This document shows positions 52,942-64,000 of a stretch of DNA of 64,000 nucleotides, in pieces. How positions within the stretch are numbered: position 1 is the first letter of the stretch; every line of letters begins with the position of its first letter. The DNA is from Holothuria scabra (Eukaryota; Echinodermata; Holothuroidea; Aspidochirotida; Holothuriidae), in contig CM074193.1 in the NCBI GenBank assembly GCA_037179385.1, positions 38,658,846-38,722,845 of the forward strand. The letters are read 5' to 3'. A program made the translations under genes and the position numbers. The notes under the pieces were generated by a model. It ran no database searches and was not told the DNA's origin. It worked only from the letters and a program-made list of their open reading frames with translations.

Positions 52942-53647
52942 TTAAAACAAGCCTGTGGAGTTTGTTTTCTGCAAAGCCGATGCCACTGTCTCTGCGTGTG
53001 TGCACGCAACCCTTCAGCCGACTGGTGCAGGTATTTTAGATTAACCCTTTACCGTTGTGCTCCGATCGGGGCATATTCGCGCGCCTCGGGAGTGGGCGGA
53101 AAAGCGGACGTAGCCCTCCCCGCATCGGCTTCCGTAGGCCATTGACCCCGTGACCTGAAACTATTGTCTCTCTCGTTCTTGTGGCCGAATTTTCGGGTAG
53201 CTACTCGCAGTTTCGAGCTTCGCGTGAAGCAGTAAAGATGGGTGACAGCCGAGCTCTCCGCATGGGCCAAAAGGACCCAAACAACGGTAAAGGGTTAAAA
53301 CAAGCCTGTGGAGTTTGTTTTCTGCAAAGCCGATGCCACTGTCTCTGCGTGTGTGCACGCAACCCTTCAGCCGACTGGTGCAGGTATTTTAGATTAACCC
53401 TTTACCGTTGTGCTCCGATCGGGGCATATTCGCGCGCCTCGGGAGTGGGCGGAAAAGCGGACGTAGCCCTCCCCGCATCGGCTTCCGTAGGCCATTGACC
53501 CCGTGACCTGAAACTATTGTCTCTCTCGTTCTTGTGGCCGAATTTTCGGGTAGCTACTCGCAGTTTCGAGCTTCGCGTAAAGCAGTAAAGATGGGTGACA
53601 GCCGAGCTCTCTGCATGGGTCCAAAAGGACCCAAACAACGGTAAAAG
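52942..53647. repeat. Direct tandem duplication of a 353-bp unit
   Basis: The unit starting TTAAAACAAGCCTGTGGAG (52942 and 53295) is repeated twice with very few differences. It contains about 100 bp of unique sequence plus one TTAA-flanked MITE per unit, so the duplication came after the insertion and is recent. Confidence 0.8.
53041..53298. mobile_element. TTAA-flanked MITE, copy 1
   Basis: TTAA at both ends, then matching inverted ends CCCTTTACCGTTGT / ACAACGGTAAAGGG. GC-richer than its surroundings. Short TIRs and TTAA duplications are the signature of piggyBac-type elements; no transposase is encoded. Open frames inside it are accidental. Confidence 0.65.
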
Positions 53648-53652
53648 GTTAA
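53394..53652. mobile_element. TTAA-flanked MITE, copy 2 (within a tandem duplication)
   Basis: Nearly identical to copy 1 with the same ends and flanking TTAA; a few changes include CGTAAAG for CGTGAAG and one inserted base near the right end. It arose with copy 1 by duplication of a 353-bp unit. Confidence 0.65.
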
Positions 53653-54102
53653 ATGTTATGTTGAAGGGAATATGGTTCGAAATAAATCTTACTTTGTAAC
53701 CTTAGGGAAAATTCAAGCCAAGGGCAAGTTACATACGTCATCTTTGTAACAACTTTGATGTGTTCCTTTGTCCCTAGCATCTTATATTTGTCATTCATTT
53801 CATTAGATTTACATATCTTTCTCCAAATCGTTCAAACACAAATCTCATATGCATGTTAAAATAAAAAATAAAAACCTTCGTTTTCCAGCTGATTACCCTC
53901 GTTTACTGATATGGTTAGGATTAACAAAGTAAGAATGAAGAGATTTGCAATCCCGCATTTTAGAAATCTCGCAAGTAAAGAAGGTTAAGTTAGTCTGCAG
54001 TCACATTTAAAATCCTTTCAAGAATTATGCCAATTTATAATTAAAGCAGATGTACACTTGGATAGCCTGATAATATTATAAAGGTTATAGGTATTATGTA
54101 GG

Positions 54103-54361
54103 TTAACTCATTGCTGATGTTTGGGTCCTTTTGGACCAAGGCGGAGAGCGCGGCTGTCACCCATCTTTACTGTTTCACGCGGAGCTCGAAACTGCGAGTA
54201 GCTACCCGAAAATTCGGCCACAACAACGAGAGGGACAATAGTTTAAGGTCACGGGGTCAATAACCTGCGGAAGCTGACGCGGGGCGTGCTACGTCCGCTT
54301 TTCTGCCCACCCCCGAGGCGGGCAAATATGCCCCGATTGGAGCACAACGGTTAAGGGTTAA
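54103..54361. mobile_element. TTAA-flanked MITE, copy 3, inverted
   Basis: Same element in reverse orientation, more diverged, with its outer end altered to TTAACTCATTGCTGATG. The other end, CACAACGGTTAAGGGTTAA, keeps the TIR and the TTAA. Confidence 0.6.
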
Positions 54362-54424
54362 ACCACCGCAAATGTACATTTTACATGTAGATATGTACAA
54401 AAATGGAACCTTTTTACCGTTACA

Positions 54425-54623
54425 AACTCTAAAACGTCCGTTTCAAATTGAACCAGAAAATGATCAAATGGGCACTGAACCCTTATTTAACTACTTTCAG
54501 TAAAAAAATGATCCGTTTTTGGTTCAAACTGAACCAAACCTAATCAAATATGTGGTTCTTTTAAGGTTCAGTGCCCATTTGATCCTTTTCCGGTTCAGTT
54601 TGAACCGGACATTTTTAGGGTGC
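54425..54623. mobile_element. Fold-back element of about 200 bp
   Basis: Left arm contains GATCAAATGGGCACTGAACC and the right arm its mirror GGTTCAGTGCCCATTTGATC; outer parts (AACGTCCGTTTCAAATTGAA / TTCAGTTTGAACCGGAC) also pair. Non-coding, 60 bp right of the inverted TTAA MITE. Confidence 0.6.
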
Positions 54624-56531
54624 ACTCTTTTACCGCAACGTCTTTCAGATAGTCCGTAATTCAACCGCATCTCCAAAAATGTCTCACCACAACTGTGGTA
54701 ACCACTGTCTACGAGAATCACATGATATTTTAACCTTGTCATGGATATCCTAGCATAGTCAATGGGGATCACGGTGCACCCATGCATGGGAAGAGCGAGC
54801 AAATTTTTCTCTACTTGTCAGAATTTCCACCTCTTTTGCAAGACAGCATTGAGCTTCAAGCTGCAATACAGATGGTTAATTATAGTGTTTTTAATTTGAA
54901 CAATTTTTTCATGGTAAAGAGAAAACTAAGGTACATTGAGAAATAATTTTTATTACGAGTGATAGTTCAAAATCAAGTATCCTATTCATCACTTTAAATA
55001 TGTTGATGTAGAACTTAATGAGGATTGCCCATCAAATCCCATGTGATGATGCACGGAAAGTAACTTTGAACAATTCCCCGTCTTTAAGTAGAAAACTTTA
55101 CGGCTAAAGGGTTATGCTAATATCGTTGATTCATCTTCGACTGTAAATCAAAAATTCGAGGAATTCCTCCATTTTGAAAGTAACTTATTACGTGCCTTTT
55201 TAAAAAAAAGGACAACAAAGGATATACCCGACAAATAAACAGCCCTACCCATTTTTGTTTTTTTGGCCAGGAAGTTGAGCTCGAAGCTGCGGGACTAACG
55301 ACGGTTGTGCGAAACAATATTCAGATCAAATAAGTTTGAACGCGCCAAGCTCCTTAAAATTTTGGGGTTATGCATCAAAAATACTAAAAATGCTCGTCTC
55401 ATGTTAATAAAATTTTTATTTTCCCTATTTTTTGTCTGTACCTGGGTACGTAAGCCTTAAATCGTCTTTATTTACTGTCCACATTCCCTCATACACCTCA
55501 CGAACCTTTACATTCAGTGAAATTGATGGAATTAAGATACAATTTAGTGTTCAGTGATACAGGTAAGCTGCAGGGAAATTAAGATTAGCATAGACTCCAG
55601 TTATGGCCGAAGGAAATCAGGCCATCACTGCTGTCCGGATTCGTCTATAAGGGAAACAAACCAAAGATTTGAGTCTCTACTGTCGGCACTGCAGTTAGAG
55701 AAAAAATCGCCTGGTTTCCTAAAATCAAATCTATGCTGATATTTTTCACACCCAAATGATGTTAACAGGCTTTTTCTTGTTTTAAAAAAGTGTGCATTTC
55801 AAAAATGACAACGAAATACGTCATTCCAAACAAAATGACTTACTTGGCTAATTTATAAAGTCCGGTTCTAATGCGTTGAAAATTTTGCAATAATGTTTCT
55901 ATATTATTTCCTGGAATATTTAATTTACCAGTTGATTATTTCATGCTCTGACGTCTCCTCTTGAAAAAGGAACATACACACCCCAATACATCAAAGGCGG
56001 TATGGGGGGTAACTAATATCTGAGTTTGTTACTTGATCTGTGACCTCAAATGAGCTATGCTTTCATTGTGTTCACACTGCGTGAAAAACAATTAACACAT
56101 GCTGACTGAACTGTCAGCTAACCCCAAATGTTGTGTAACTTTTTGTGTATTGAAACACATCTTTACTGTCAATCAATAAATCAGATATGAAACTTGACTT
56201 AATCAAGTCTGCATGTAGTGGCTTCTTTTCCCCCTGAAGCGATAAGAGTTAATCAGGCAGAAATGAAAGGTGTAACAAAACGTAAGAGGGAACGTTTCAT
56301 CATGATTTAAATTTTGCTGATAGATTTTCCTGTTCGTTATCTTCTTAGAAGATCACTTTTTAATGGTTGTTGTTTCTAACGGTTCTTATCAATGAATATA
56401 TGAATGCATAGGTACATAATTCACAATGTACACAAGTGTTTTGTATTTAAACGTTGAACGGTGCCCGTGTCAGCGCATATGTGAAACCGGCACTTGAACC
56501 CAAGAAGAATAGCACAGCAGGGCGGTACTAG
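54624..56531. other. Non-coding stretch
   Basis: Ordinary AT-rich sequence. A minus-strand frame at 55117-55317 has no recognisable motif. Nothing else supported. Confidence 0.45.
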
Positions 56532-56778
56532 TTTATTATTCATTGAGAAAACGAAGGGAACTAACGCACATCAAGATGAACAATGCTTTAATAATGGCAT
56601 AATTCGGTATTGGGTAAACTGAGACCCATGAAGAAAGATAAGATGAGGTTATAAAGCCAACACGTGGGAAGGCCCCGGCTTTAATTGGACAGTTGGGCCC
56701 ACAGTCTTACTTCGAAAGCTGCTGGAGAGTCTGACTCGTAGACTGCACCAAATGTTCAACCCTAGTTTGAATGTAGAC

Positions 56779-56991
56779 TTAAAAGTTCGGGCGTGGTGTC
56801 AGACCAGGGGTCTGTTCTTCTATGGAAATCAGGACATCAAAGCCGGACCTTGGACGAAAAAGACCAAGTCCAAATGGAACATTTGGGAGTCTTGATTGGA
56901 GGGGGATTGCTTTAAATTTCCAATTTGTTTCTCCTGGAGAAATGTGGCGATCTTTCTTCAGGATTGAACTGAAGGTCATGCGACCGGCAGA
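56779..56991 (-). CDS. Candidate terminal exon of an unidentified minus-strand gene
   Basis: On the minus strand a strong acceptor (GTTTTCTCTTTAG, exon starting at 56991) opens a 70-codon frame beginning SAGRMTFSSILKKDR and ending TPRPNF-stop at 56779. A reverse-strand AATAAA lies at 56532-56537, about 240 nt past the stop. Acceptor, open frame, stop and poly(A) signal in the right order are suggestive, but no partner exon was found upstream (above 57 kb) and no family is recognised. Confidence 0.3.
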   Translation of the reverse strand, partial: SAGRMTFSSILKKDRHISPGETNWKFKAIPLQSRLPNVPFGLGLFRPRSGFDVLISIEEQTPGLTPRPNF

Positions 56992-58289
56992 CTAAAGAGA
57001 AAACAAAATCAAAGTGCTATAATGTTTAATTTGTGCTTTAATTAAACCATATCTGTTAAATACAACCTCATCTGGCAAGCTTATTATTAACACAACACTT
57101 AACCTCTGCAGTTGCAACGGCACCAACCCTTCCGAATGGCCAATGACCAATGAATCGCAAACCCTATATAAAAATTAAATTCCTGACTTATCTGATTTTC
57201 CTCACTCTTTGAAGTTCTTAACAATTGCGTCATCTGATTCAATCAAACATTTAGTAATTTACACGATTCACTCGAGGATCGCCCCCGTCACGCCAACACC
57301 GCCTGTCAAGTCCAATGCCAAAAGTGCTTTAAAATAACATTTTGGAAACAAAATTCATATATACGATTAACTCAATTAAGTGTAACATCATAGACATTTC
57401 ACAACAGCTAGTAATCGTGGTAACAACGCAGGTACAGTACACACTTGGCTAACGTTACAGCAGACTAGCATTTCGTGCGTTCACCATACCGCCATCATGA
57501 AAAGTATCACAATTGTTTTTTCTTAATATTTCATTTCCCTTATCGTGTTATAAGATCTCCCTTTCATATTACCAGTGACAGCGAAATCTTTACAAAAAAT
57601 TGATATTGCAGCCATTACACTCACAGAAATTTTTACACAGGTTAGGTAAAATTTTACTTAATCCCGCTATTAAATAGGAACTCCAGAACTTTTATGTAAA
57701 ATTTACCAAAGTGCTGGTCGGTAAAAGTTTACATAAAACTTATGTAAAGAAACCGCTGTCGAAATATTAAGTAAAACGTGAATGGTAATTTTACTTTTTT
57801 CAGTTCAGTAAACTTTTGCATGAAAACTATGTAAAGAAATTATTGAAATATGAAGTAAAATATCTCAGTGTGCGGTATTTTTCATAAATTTCGTCCAGGA
57901 ACTTTTACATGGATAACAAGTAAAATGTTTTGTTCTATAAATTGTTACTGGGCCATTTAATCAAGGCTAGTGGGACCTGTTCTTCACATTTTATAGTTAG
58001 CCTATGAAAAGGACTCCCCCCTGGGTTTTGGAAATTAAGGTATTGTAAAAGACAGGTGAATAAACAATAGAAACGGTGCATCTCTTTTTCAGAACATTTT
58101 ATTAAAACAGTAGCACTACAAATCAACGCAGTAACAATCACAGTACATTCATGTACACCACATCATAGTTTTCATTTAAGTACGAGTAGAGTAGCAAATT
58201 CTATCATAAAATCAACTGTATATACTGTTTATAAAGTTACATTAAGCAGGATATTTGGCTTCATGGTCCTCAAGGTATGGAGCCTGCAA
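56992..58289. other. Non-coding stretch with a possible MITE
   Basis: 57620-57925 is dense in TAAAATTTTACTTA, TTTACATAAAACTTATG and GTAAAG words in mirrored order, likely a MITE remnant of undefined ends. The rest is unremarkable. Confidence 0.35.
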
Positions 58290-58600
58290 GAGTTGTAAAG
58301 ACTGGGAGTGCCAGAATATCAAAATGGACGGAGGCAATCTAGGGGTAAAGATAATTTTTTCTGGGGGGGGGGGGGGACCTAGCCCACATCGCCTGTTCCT
58401 GGAGGTGGGTCCACAGGCGAACCCAACAGAATTTCTGAGATTTTAGCATACCTCTGGATGAAAAATTAAGTTTATGGAGAGGATTTTTCGGTTAATCCAA
58501 CTCATACCTGATCCAACTTGTGGGGCAAGCGGGGGGTGCAAGGGGAAAATCTGGGGGATGCCCCCCCGGTTAGCGGCACCACTGGCTGAAAAAAATATAA
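58290..58600. repeat. G-rich dispersed repeat, copy 2
   Basis: Contains a 14-nt G run (from 58363), GTGGGTCCACAGGCGAACCC, TAGCATACCTCTGGATG and GGAGAGGATTTTTCGGTTAA, parallel to 47490-47800, and ends GGGGGATGCCCCCCC near 58567. Confidence 0.5.
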
Positions 58601-61600
58601 GGCTTAAGGCTGCAATTTACTTTTGTGTACATAAACCTACAATACTACATTGTGGCACACCTAGAGTTTTACTCTACGGTGGTAAGATTCTTTTGCAAAT
58701 CTCCCTTGGTTCATACACAAGTACGTGCACTATTAAAACATTATTGCTCTGTTGCAATGTTTCATAACTAGCTGATGAAGACATGCTAAATATGAAATAC
58801 AGCTAATTTGTAAAACAGAATGTTTAACACAGATGAGATCTTCATGTGTGTGACAACACTTGGGAGAATATAATGAAAAATATAGTCAAAGCTCTACATT
58901 TATGTGACAACTAAGTGATTTGATGTAGCAGTCGGATCTCTTCTTATGGCATTCTTACCTAGTTCTGTAAAAGTATGAATGGAACTACAGGAAACAAAGG
59001 TGGAATGGATTCATTCTTGGTCCTTCTTAATGTGAGGCCTCGTACATAAGAATGACATATAGTTTTAATCAGATCAATGGTCTTAATCATAGATTAAGCT
59101 TAATAAAATAAATGACTTTCTATGTTACGTAATTGCTTGACATCACTTTACCATCTTAACTACAGGTAGCCTTGGTAAGAGAATGAAAGATTTAATCGTA
59201 ACACATTTCCATTGAGGATTTTTCCTCTATAATGTTGTACAATAAACTTTTTCAGAGAAAAGGACATTTAGGCACTTGGGTAACTACATAAACCTCTGGC
59301 AGAGAAAATTTTAAAGTTACTATACCTATTCTAAAAATATAACAGCTAGCAGCATAGAGACTGAGGGAATTCCTTTCCTTTCTCTAACTTGTCCCTTACT
59401 TCCTTCAAAACACATCATGCCAAACAGAATGTTTAGCGGTCATTTTGATTACAACTTTTCTTCAGCATTTAGCACCTAAACTAGGTAGATGTGTATATGG
59501 TATCTCATAATCCAAAGACTAAATTGTTCAGTGTCTCCCCTGAAAGAAAACAGTTCAATGACTGTAAATATGGATCCAGTGTCTAGTTTTTGCCTTCCTA
59601 TTACAAATATGAACGAAAGCCATAACTTTGATTCTATCTGATATTTGTCCAGAATGACCCCAAAATAGAGCAATACATCTTAAGCAATGCAAGTAATGCC
59701 TTAATTTATTGTTATTGTTAAATGTTTTCTAATGTGCAAGATGCCAATCTCCCATTTCACCTCATTTTGCAAGTTTGTCTGTGGCAAAGCACCTCTTAAA
59801 TTGACAGCTAATACCTACCACAGGGGTTCTTCTTTTGTACACACACGTTTGGGGTTTTGTTCCATTTATACTTATCGACAGAATTTGAAAATAGGATCCT
59901 TAAATTATGAAGAACAAGTACTAAAAGCAATGCTTGCATGTGATATATTTTGCCTAGTATCGTAAAAGAGGAACTCCACACTTCATTATATTGTACACAC
60001 ACAATAATGTTTGATATTTTAAAAACACCGCATCAGTACATAACACATCTGAAATTTACCCAGGCTTTCACTACCCACCCCCTTTCATTGATAAAAAACA
60101 CATAATATGGGTTCATTTAAAGGCCCAGTTGTCTCACCCCAAAGAGTACCAATTCTCCTAACCTTCTTACTTAAGCCCCTCCCACAATTGTCTGAAGTTC
60201 ATCCTCATCCAGGAACAATCTCAGTTGATTGCTTCAGGGTGAGTACAGAAAAACTCAATGTATGTAATAAAAACACTCTTAGTGCGTTCATGCTGTGTAA
60301 TATAAGCGTTGGGACTCTGCATTGTTTGAATTAGCTGTCAATCAAAGAGCTGAGCCAATTGAGAATTTTGGTACCCCTGTACCAAAATTGTATTTTGGGG
60401 TGAGAGGTTTGGCTCTTTAAATTGCCCTGGATCCCCACTTCACCAGAAGCAAACTACATGTCAACTTCTGATTGATAACAGTAAAGTTAAAGACATAAGA
60501 TGCTCTTTCAACAAAAACATCAAAAACATTAGTTTTACATGGCCTTCATCAATTTCCAAAAAAGAGATATGGTTTCTAGTTGAAATTTACAATACCTCAT
60601 AATGCCTACATGCATTGCTGGAACCCCAAATTGAAATTGAACACGTGACTTTGATATTGTACATGAAAGAAAGCTTGAGCTAAATATCCTGCCTCTTAGA
60701 CCTCCTGCAAGTTATTTGGGTTACTCAGGAACGGCATGAATTATGTACCTGACATGTGTTTATCCCCTCTTTAACATTTTACTATAGAAGCATAATGTGG
60801 TATTGGCTTCTTATTGAACTTTATTGTCAAGAAAATTGCGCAAGAAAAAGGTCATTATACCTTATACCTGTACACAATGCCTTCATTTCTTTTTATGAAA
60901 ATAAATCCAATACATGTTGTGGGTCTATTTCTGCCCCCCCCCTTCCCAAACTATCACCCAGTTAATGGAAGTACATAAGTGCAGGTTATAGGTCCTTCAT
61001 TTTTTTATCAACTGAATCATCCAGTGTACAAACCGCACCCTTTTTTCTTAAACTAACATTTCTTAAAAATACAAGGGTAAAATAACTGTGGTTAAGAACT
61101 GACATTTATACTCTAGGGTACCATCTCCTAGACAGGTACGTTTCATGACTTCAATATTACATATACCCATTGAATGATATAAATGACATAAATCTCAGGA
61201 CTAGAGGCTCTTATTCTTTCAATTAAATCATAAACATAGTTATTCTAATCCTTTTTATACATTGAAAAATATTTTTGATTGGCATTTCCAATTTTCTTCC
61301 TAAAACCTGGTAGAAAGAAGCCTATCACTGACCAACCTAACTACCCCACCCCAACATGTATAATTTATAAAAAGTGGAGAAAGACAAGCAAGAATTACTA
61401 GTTAGTTTTAAGGTGAATTTACAGAAGGAGAACATGCAACGCCTACGCTATATGTTCTTTACAGTTTGATACTGGCAGAAGGTGCACAACTCTTCTATAT
61501 GGTGATATTTGAAATTTCCACGCTTGTACAATTTTTGTAGCAACTCCCATGCTCCTATGTAAGACTTCTGTTACATCAGATTGAACAACTGCATGGCCCT

Positions 61601-63250
61601 ATATAGCAGACACCAACAGCACGAACGTTTTTGGAGAAGAAGAGTGCTTTCAATAATAACAAATACCTGATGGGAGTTCATTTTCCTTCCCCTAGGGTTG
61701 TGGCCTATCAGAAATGCTGTTCAGGTAGTACTGGAGGTTGGTACTTTCCTGCAAAGGAAAAATATACAGTAAAGATGCTTTTATGTACATTAGAGGAAAA
61801 TGAACGTGAAATGCAGGATAGTATTCTACATTAACAGGCTTTCAACAAGGTTTTCGCACAAAGAAAAGCATTTACAAGTGAGAAGTCTCTTCATGCCATG
61901 CAAAGCAAAATCAAGTTACGAGTACCTGGTGCAGCAACACCCATAAAGTCGCTTTTGTACACGAAATGTATACAGTTTACTTTTATTACTTAAAGATTAA
62001 AATCTATCTTGTATCCTCAAAATCTTAGAGTGACTAGCATCATATTTGTCAAGAGAGATAGGAGACGTAAAAAACTTTAATACCCAAGTTCATCCAAGAA
62101 TATGTATGAAATAAAATGTACAAATCAACTTCTGTATGAAACATCATTTCCAGAGCTGCACGTGTCAGGATTTTGAAAAATACTGGCTCAATTCCAATCA
62201 TAATAACAGAACTCATTGTCAGCCAAAATGACGTCCAGTTCCATTCAAATACTATCTAAAAAGCCATAGAGAATTATCGGTAGCTGTTAATTAAAACTTG
62301 GTACGCTTGTTTGCTGGAAACTTCACAGAACCTCACAAATAAATCATTCTTGCAAGTTCAATAATTTTACACTTGGAGGTGTTCTCACTTTATCCACCCA
62401 AACCTATACCTTAATTTCCAAATGAGCAACCTGTTAACAATACCTCATGGGGATGTAACTTTATATCATGCACAAGATGAAAGGAACACAAATAAAAAAA
62501 ACACACAAAACCGTATGGACAGAGACTGATTATTTTCGAAAATTTCCTCTTGCTGTTACTGCAAGATATAATCACATTAAATGCTTCAATATTCCTTCTA
62601 AGAAATCTAAAGTTAGTTTGAGTTGAATGTTGCTAATACTTATACACGAAAGTCAACAAAAGCAGCAGGATGTTTTCCTGATATTCGTCCTCCTTTGGGT
62701 CTTCCAGGAAAGAGATATGGCCAGAAATTTGTAGCAAGGTTGTGCTTTTATCTGCAAAATATAAAAAAATATGATGGTAAGGAAGCAGCTGCACTATGGG
62801 TACATTTTGAAATTATAAATTGCTTGGTGCAAGTAAGTGGAGGAAAAAGAATGCCAAAAGGCTTACAGATTCCTTGAACATAGCAAACAGGATTGTTCAT
62901 CACTCCACTTTAATGTGAAATCAATGCACTTTCCTCAATTAGCATGAAACAAAAGTCAATTTGATCTATAACATGGAAATAAAGTAACCTGGTTTCTTCT
63001 ACTCAATATGGAAAGGACAACATGCAAATTGTCTTTCCTTGAAAGCTGTGTTTAAAAGTTTAGTTTTCAATTTGGTTGGTGACCCTTCAAATGGCATTGG
63101 GTATCCACGAGCAAGACAAGATTCTTCCACTCAGCATGAGGAATCTAAACATCAAGTATCATGGTTTCTTCACGTTTTGACCTCTCATGACCACAAGAGA
63201 CCTTTGACCTCCACAAAAATAATGAATTTCTTCTACTTAATATAGGGCAG
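58601..63250. other. Long repeat-poor block without recognisable coding exons
   Basis: Apart from the Q-family MITE at 60119-60418, this 4.6-kb block shows no microsatellite, no G run longer than a few bases and no repeat family seen elsewhere in the window. Open frames are short and motif-free. A long 3' UTR (for example of a minus-strand gene continuing right) is one possibility; a reverse AATAAA occurs near 58096. Confidence 0.35.
60119..60418. mobile_element. Q-family MITE, most complete copy
   Basis: About 300 bp. The left end AAAGGCCCAGTTGTCTCACC mirrors the right end (reversed AAAGAGCCAAACCTCTCACC) with about five mismatches over 22 bp. An inner GGTACCCCTGTACC palindrome sits near the right end. 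Non-coding. Confidence 0.55.
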
Positions 63251-63284
63251 GCACAATTTTAAGTATACCACCCTTGATTTACCA

Positions 63285-63336
63285 CCCATTCTGATTGGTT
63301 GGATTCTGATTGGTATTCTGCTTGGTGGTTGGTTTA
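63285..63336. repeat. Short tandem repeat of about 15 bp
   Basis: TTCTGATTGGT occurs twice and is followed by TTCTGCTTGGT at nearly regular spacing. Confidence 0.6.
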
Positions 63337-63499
63337 GGCCTCATATATATTTAGGGTTGTGACACACTCCCTTTGCTTATTTGCATATACACATATGCAT
63401 GCACACTCTCATTCTCTGAAGAAGACTTGGCATAACTTTAGTTGTTCACTCATGTGTGACCATTTTCCCAAATTTCCAGGTTGATCCTAGCTCTGTGAA

Positions 63500-63754
63500 C
63501 TGAAATCCCTCTCAGATTCACTCCAAAAGAGCAAAGTTTCACTCTTGTTTGAGTGCCTACAAGGACCACTCTGAAAAAGAGTGATTCCTGAAGACACTCA
63601 CTAAAGAGTGGATGTTCACCCTTCTTGGATTTAATTTCACTCTTCTTGGAGTGAAATTCCCTGTTCTAGGAGTGTAATAGCAGCCTAATGGAGGGAATCC
63701 ACATTATTCACTTTATTACAGAATGCTTAGTTCACTCTTTTTGTTTTAGAGTGT
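63500..63754. mobile_element. C-family MITE, right-edge copy
   Basis: Repeated GAGTG/CACTC words (for example TTTCACTCTTCTTGGAGTG) and the right end TTCACTCTTTTTGTTTTAGA-GTGT. The left boundary is not sharp. Confidence 0.5.
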
Positions 63755-64000
63755 CAAAGGAAAATTGGGATATAAAAACCTCAGCATTATCACATTTTGT
63801 TGAGGCTTGATAGCAACTTGCAATTGGAAGACACTATAACAAGCAGTTAATATAGTAGATTACGTATAATATGTTAGATGAAACACATATTGGTAATGGT
63901 TGTTCGATCAGCACATTATTGAGAAATCCACTCACCACCCCAGGTTCAACTTGTATAGAAACTCGCTAATATTTCTTGAATTGTCCTCTTTCTCTTCCTT

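Noticed and set aside
53402..53638. Minus-strand open frame beginning MFGSFWTHAESSAVTHLYC
   Set aside because: It lies entirely inside a TTAA-flanked MITE and recurs only because the MITE is duplicated; no domain is visible.

Overview
The window is eukaryotic nuclear DNA: AT-rich, intron-rich and full of short non-autonomous transposons, microsatellites, a degraded LINE and Penelope-like element fragments. No bacterial or organellar operon structure is visible. The repeat mix, the intron layout and the nicotinic-receptor-like genes suggest a marine invertebrate, possibly an echinoderm. That placement is an inference from style, not from a diagnostic gene.

Only two genes can be reconstructed with confidence. 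They are tandem, head-to-tail, seven-exon paralogues of the Cys-loop (pentameric) ligand-gated ion channel family, nicotinic acetylcholine receptor-like branch. Gene A runs from 24976 to 34918 (469 residues) and gene B from 39066 to 48500 (474 residues), both on the + strand and about 4.1 kb apart. Exons 3 (45 nt) and 4 (110 nt) have identical sizes in both genes, all intron phases match, and both keep the C-x13-C loop, four membrane segments and the Gly-Glu-Arg collar before M2 that predicts cation selectivity. Both lack the vicinal cysteines of alpha subunits and most of the acetylcholine-binding aromatic residues, so the ligand is unknown. As tandem paralogues they could co-assemble, but this is only inferred.

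Region by region: 1-24975 is mostly non-coding, with microsatellites, repeat fragments and one credible signal-peptide first exon on the minus strand (1703-1787). In 24976-34918 (gene A), intron 1 holds a nest of three MITE families, intron 4 a broken LINE plus SINE-like and MITE copies, and intron 6 a MITE with arms of about 80 bp. The A-B spacer, 34919-39065, has poly(A) signals, a 252-bp tandem duplication and a (GAT)n tract. In 39066-48500 (gene B), intron 3 carries four (TA)n tracts and three Penelope-like fragments, two of them head to head, and intron 4 carries a dispersed repeat family. In 48501-58100 there is a chain of inverted-repeat elements, including three copies of a TTAA-flanked MITE, and a possible terminal exon of a minus-strand gene near 56.8 kb. 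From 58600 to 63250 is a long, unusually repeat-poor AT-rich block with no recognisable coding exon. The window ends in further MITE sequence.

The main interest is the pair of divergent receptor genes that have lost their acetylcholine cage, and the large, partly nested set of undescribed-looking mobile repeats in and around them. I recognised no tRNA, rRNA, CRISPR or complete autonomous transposon.
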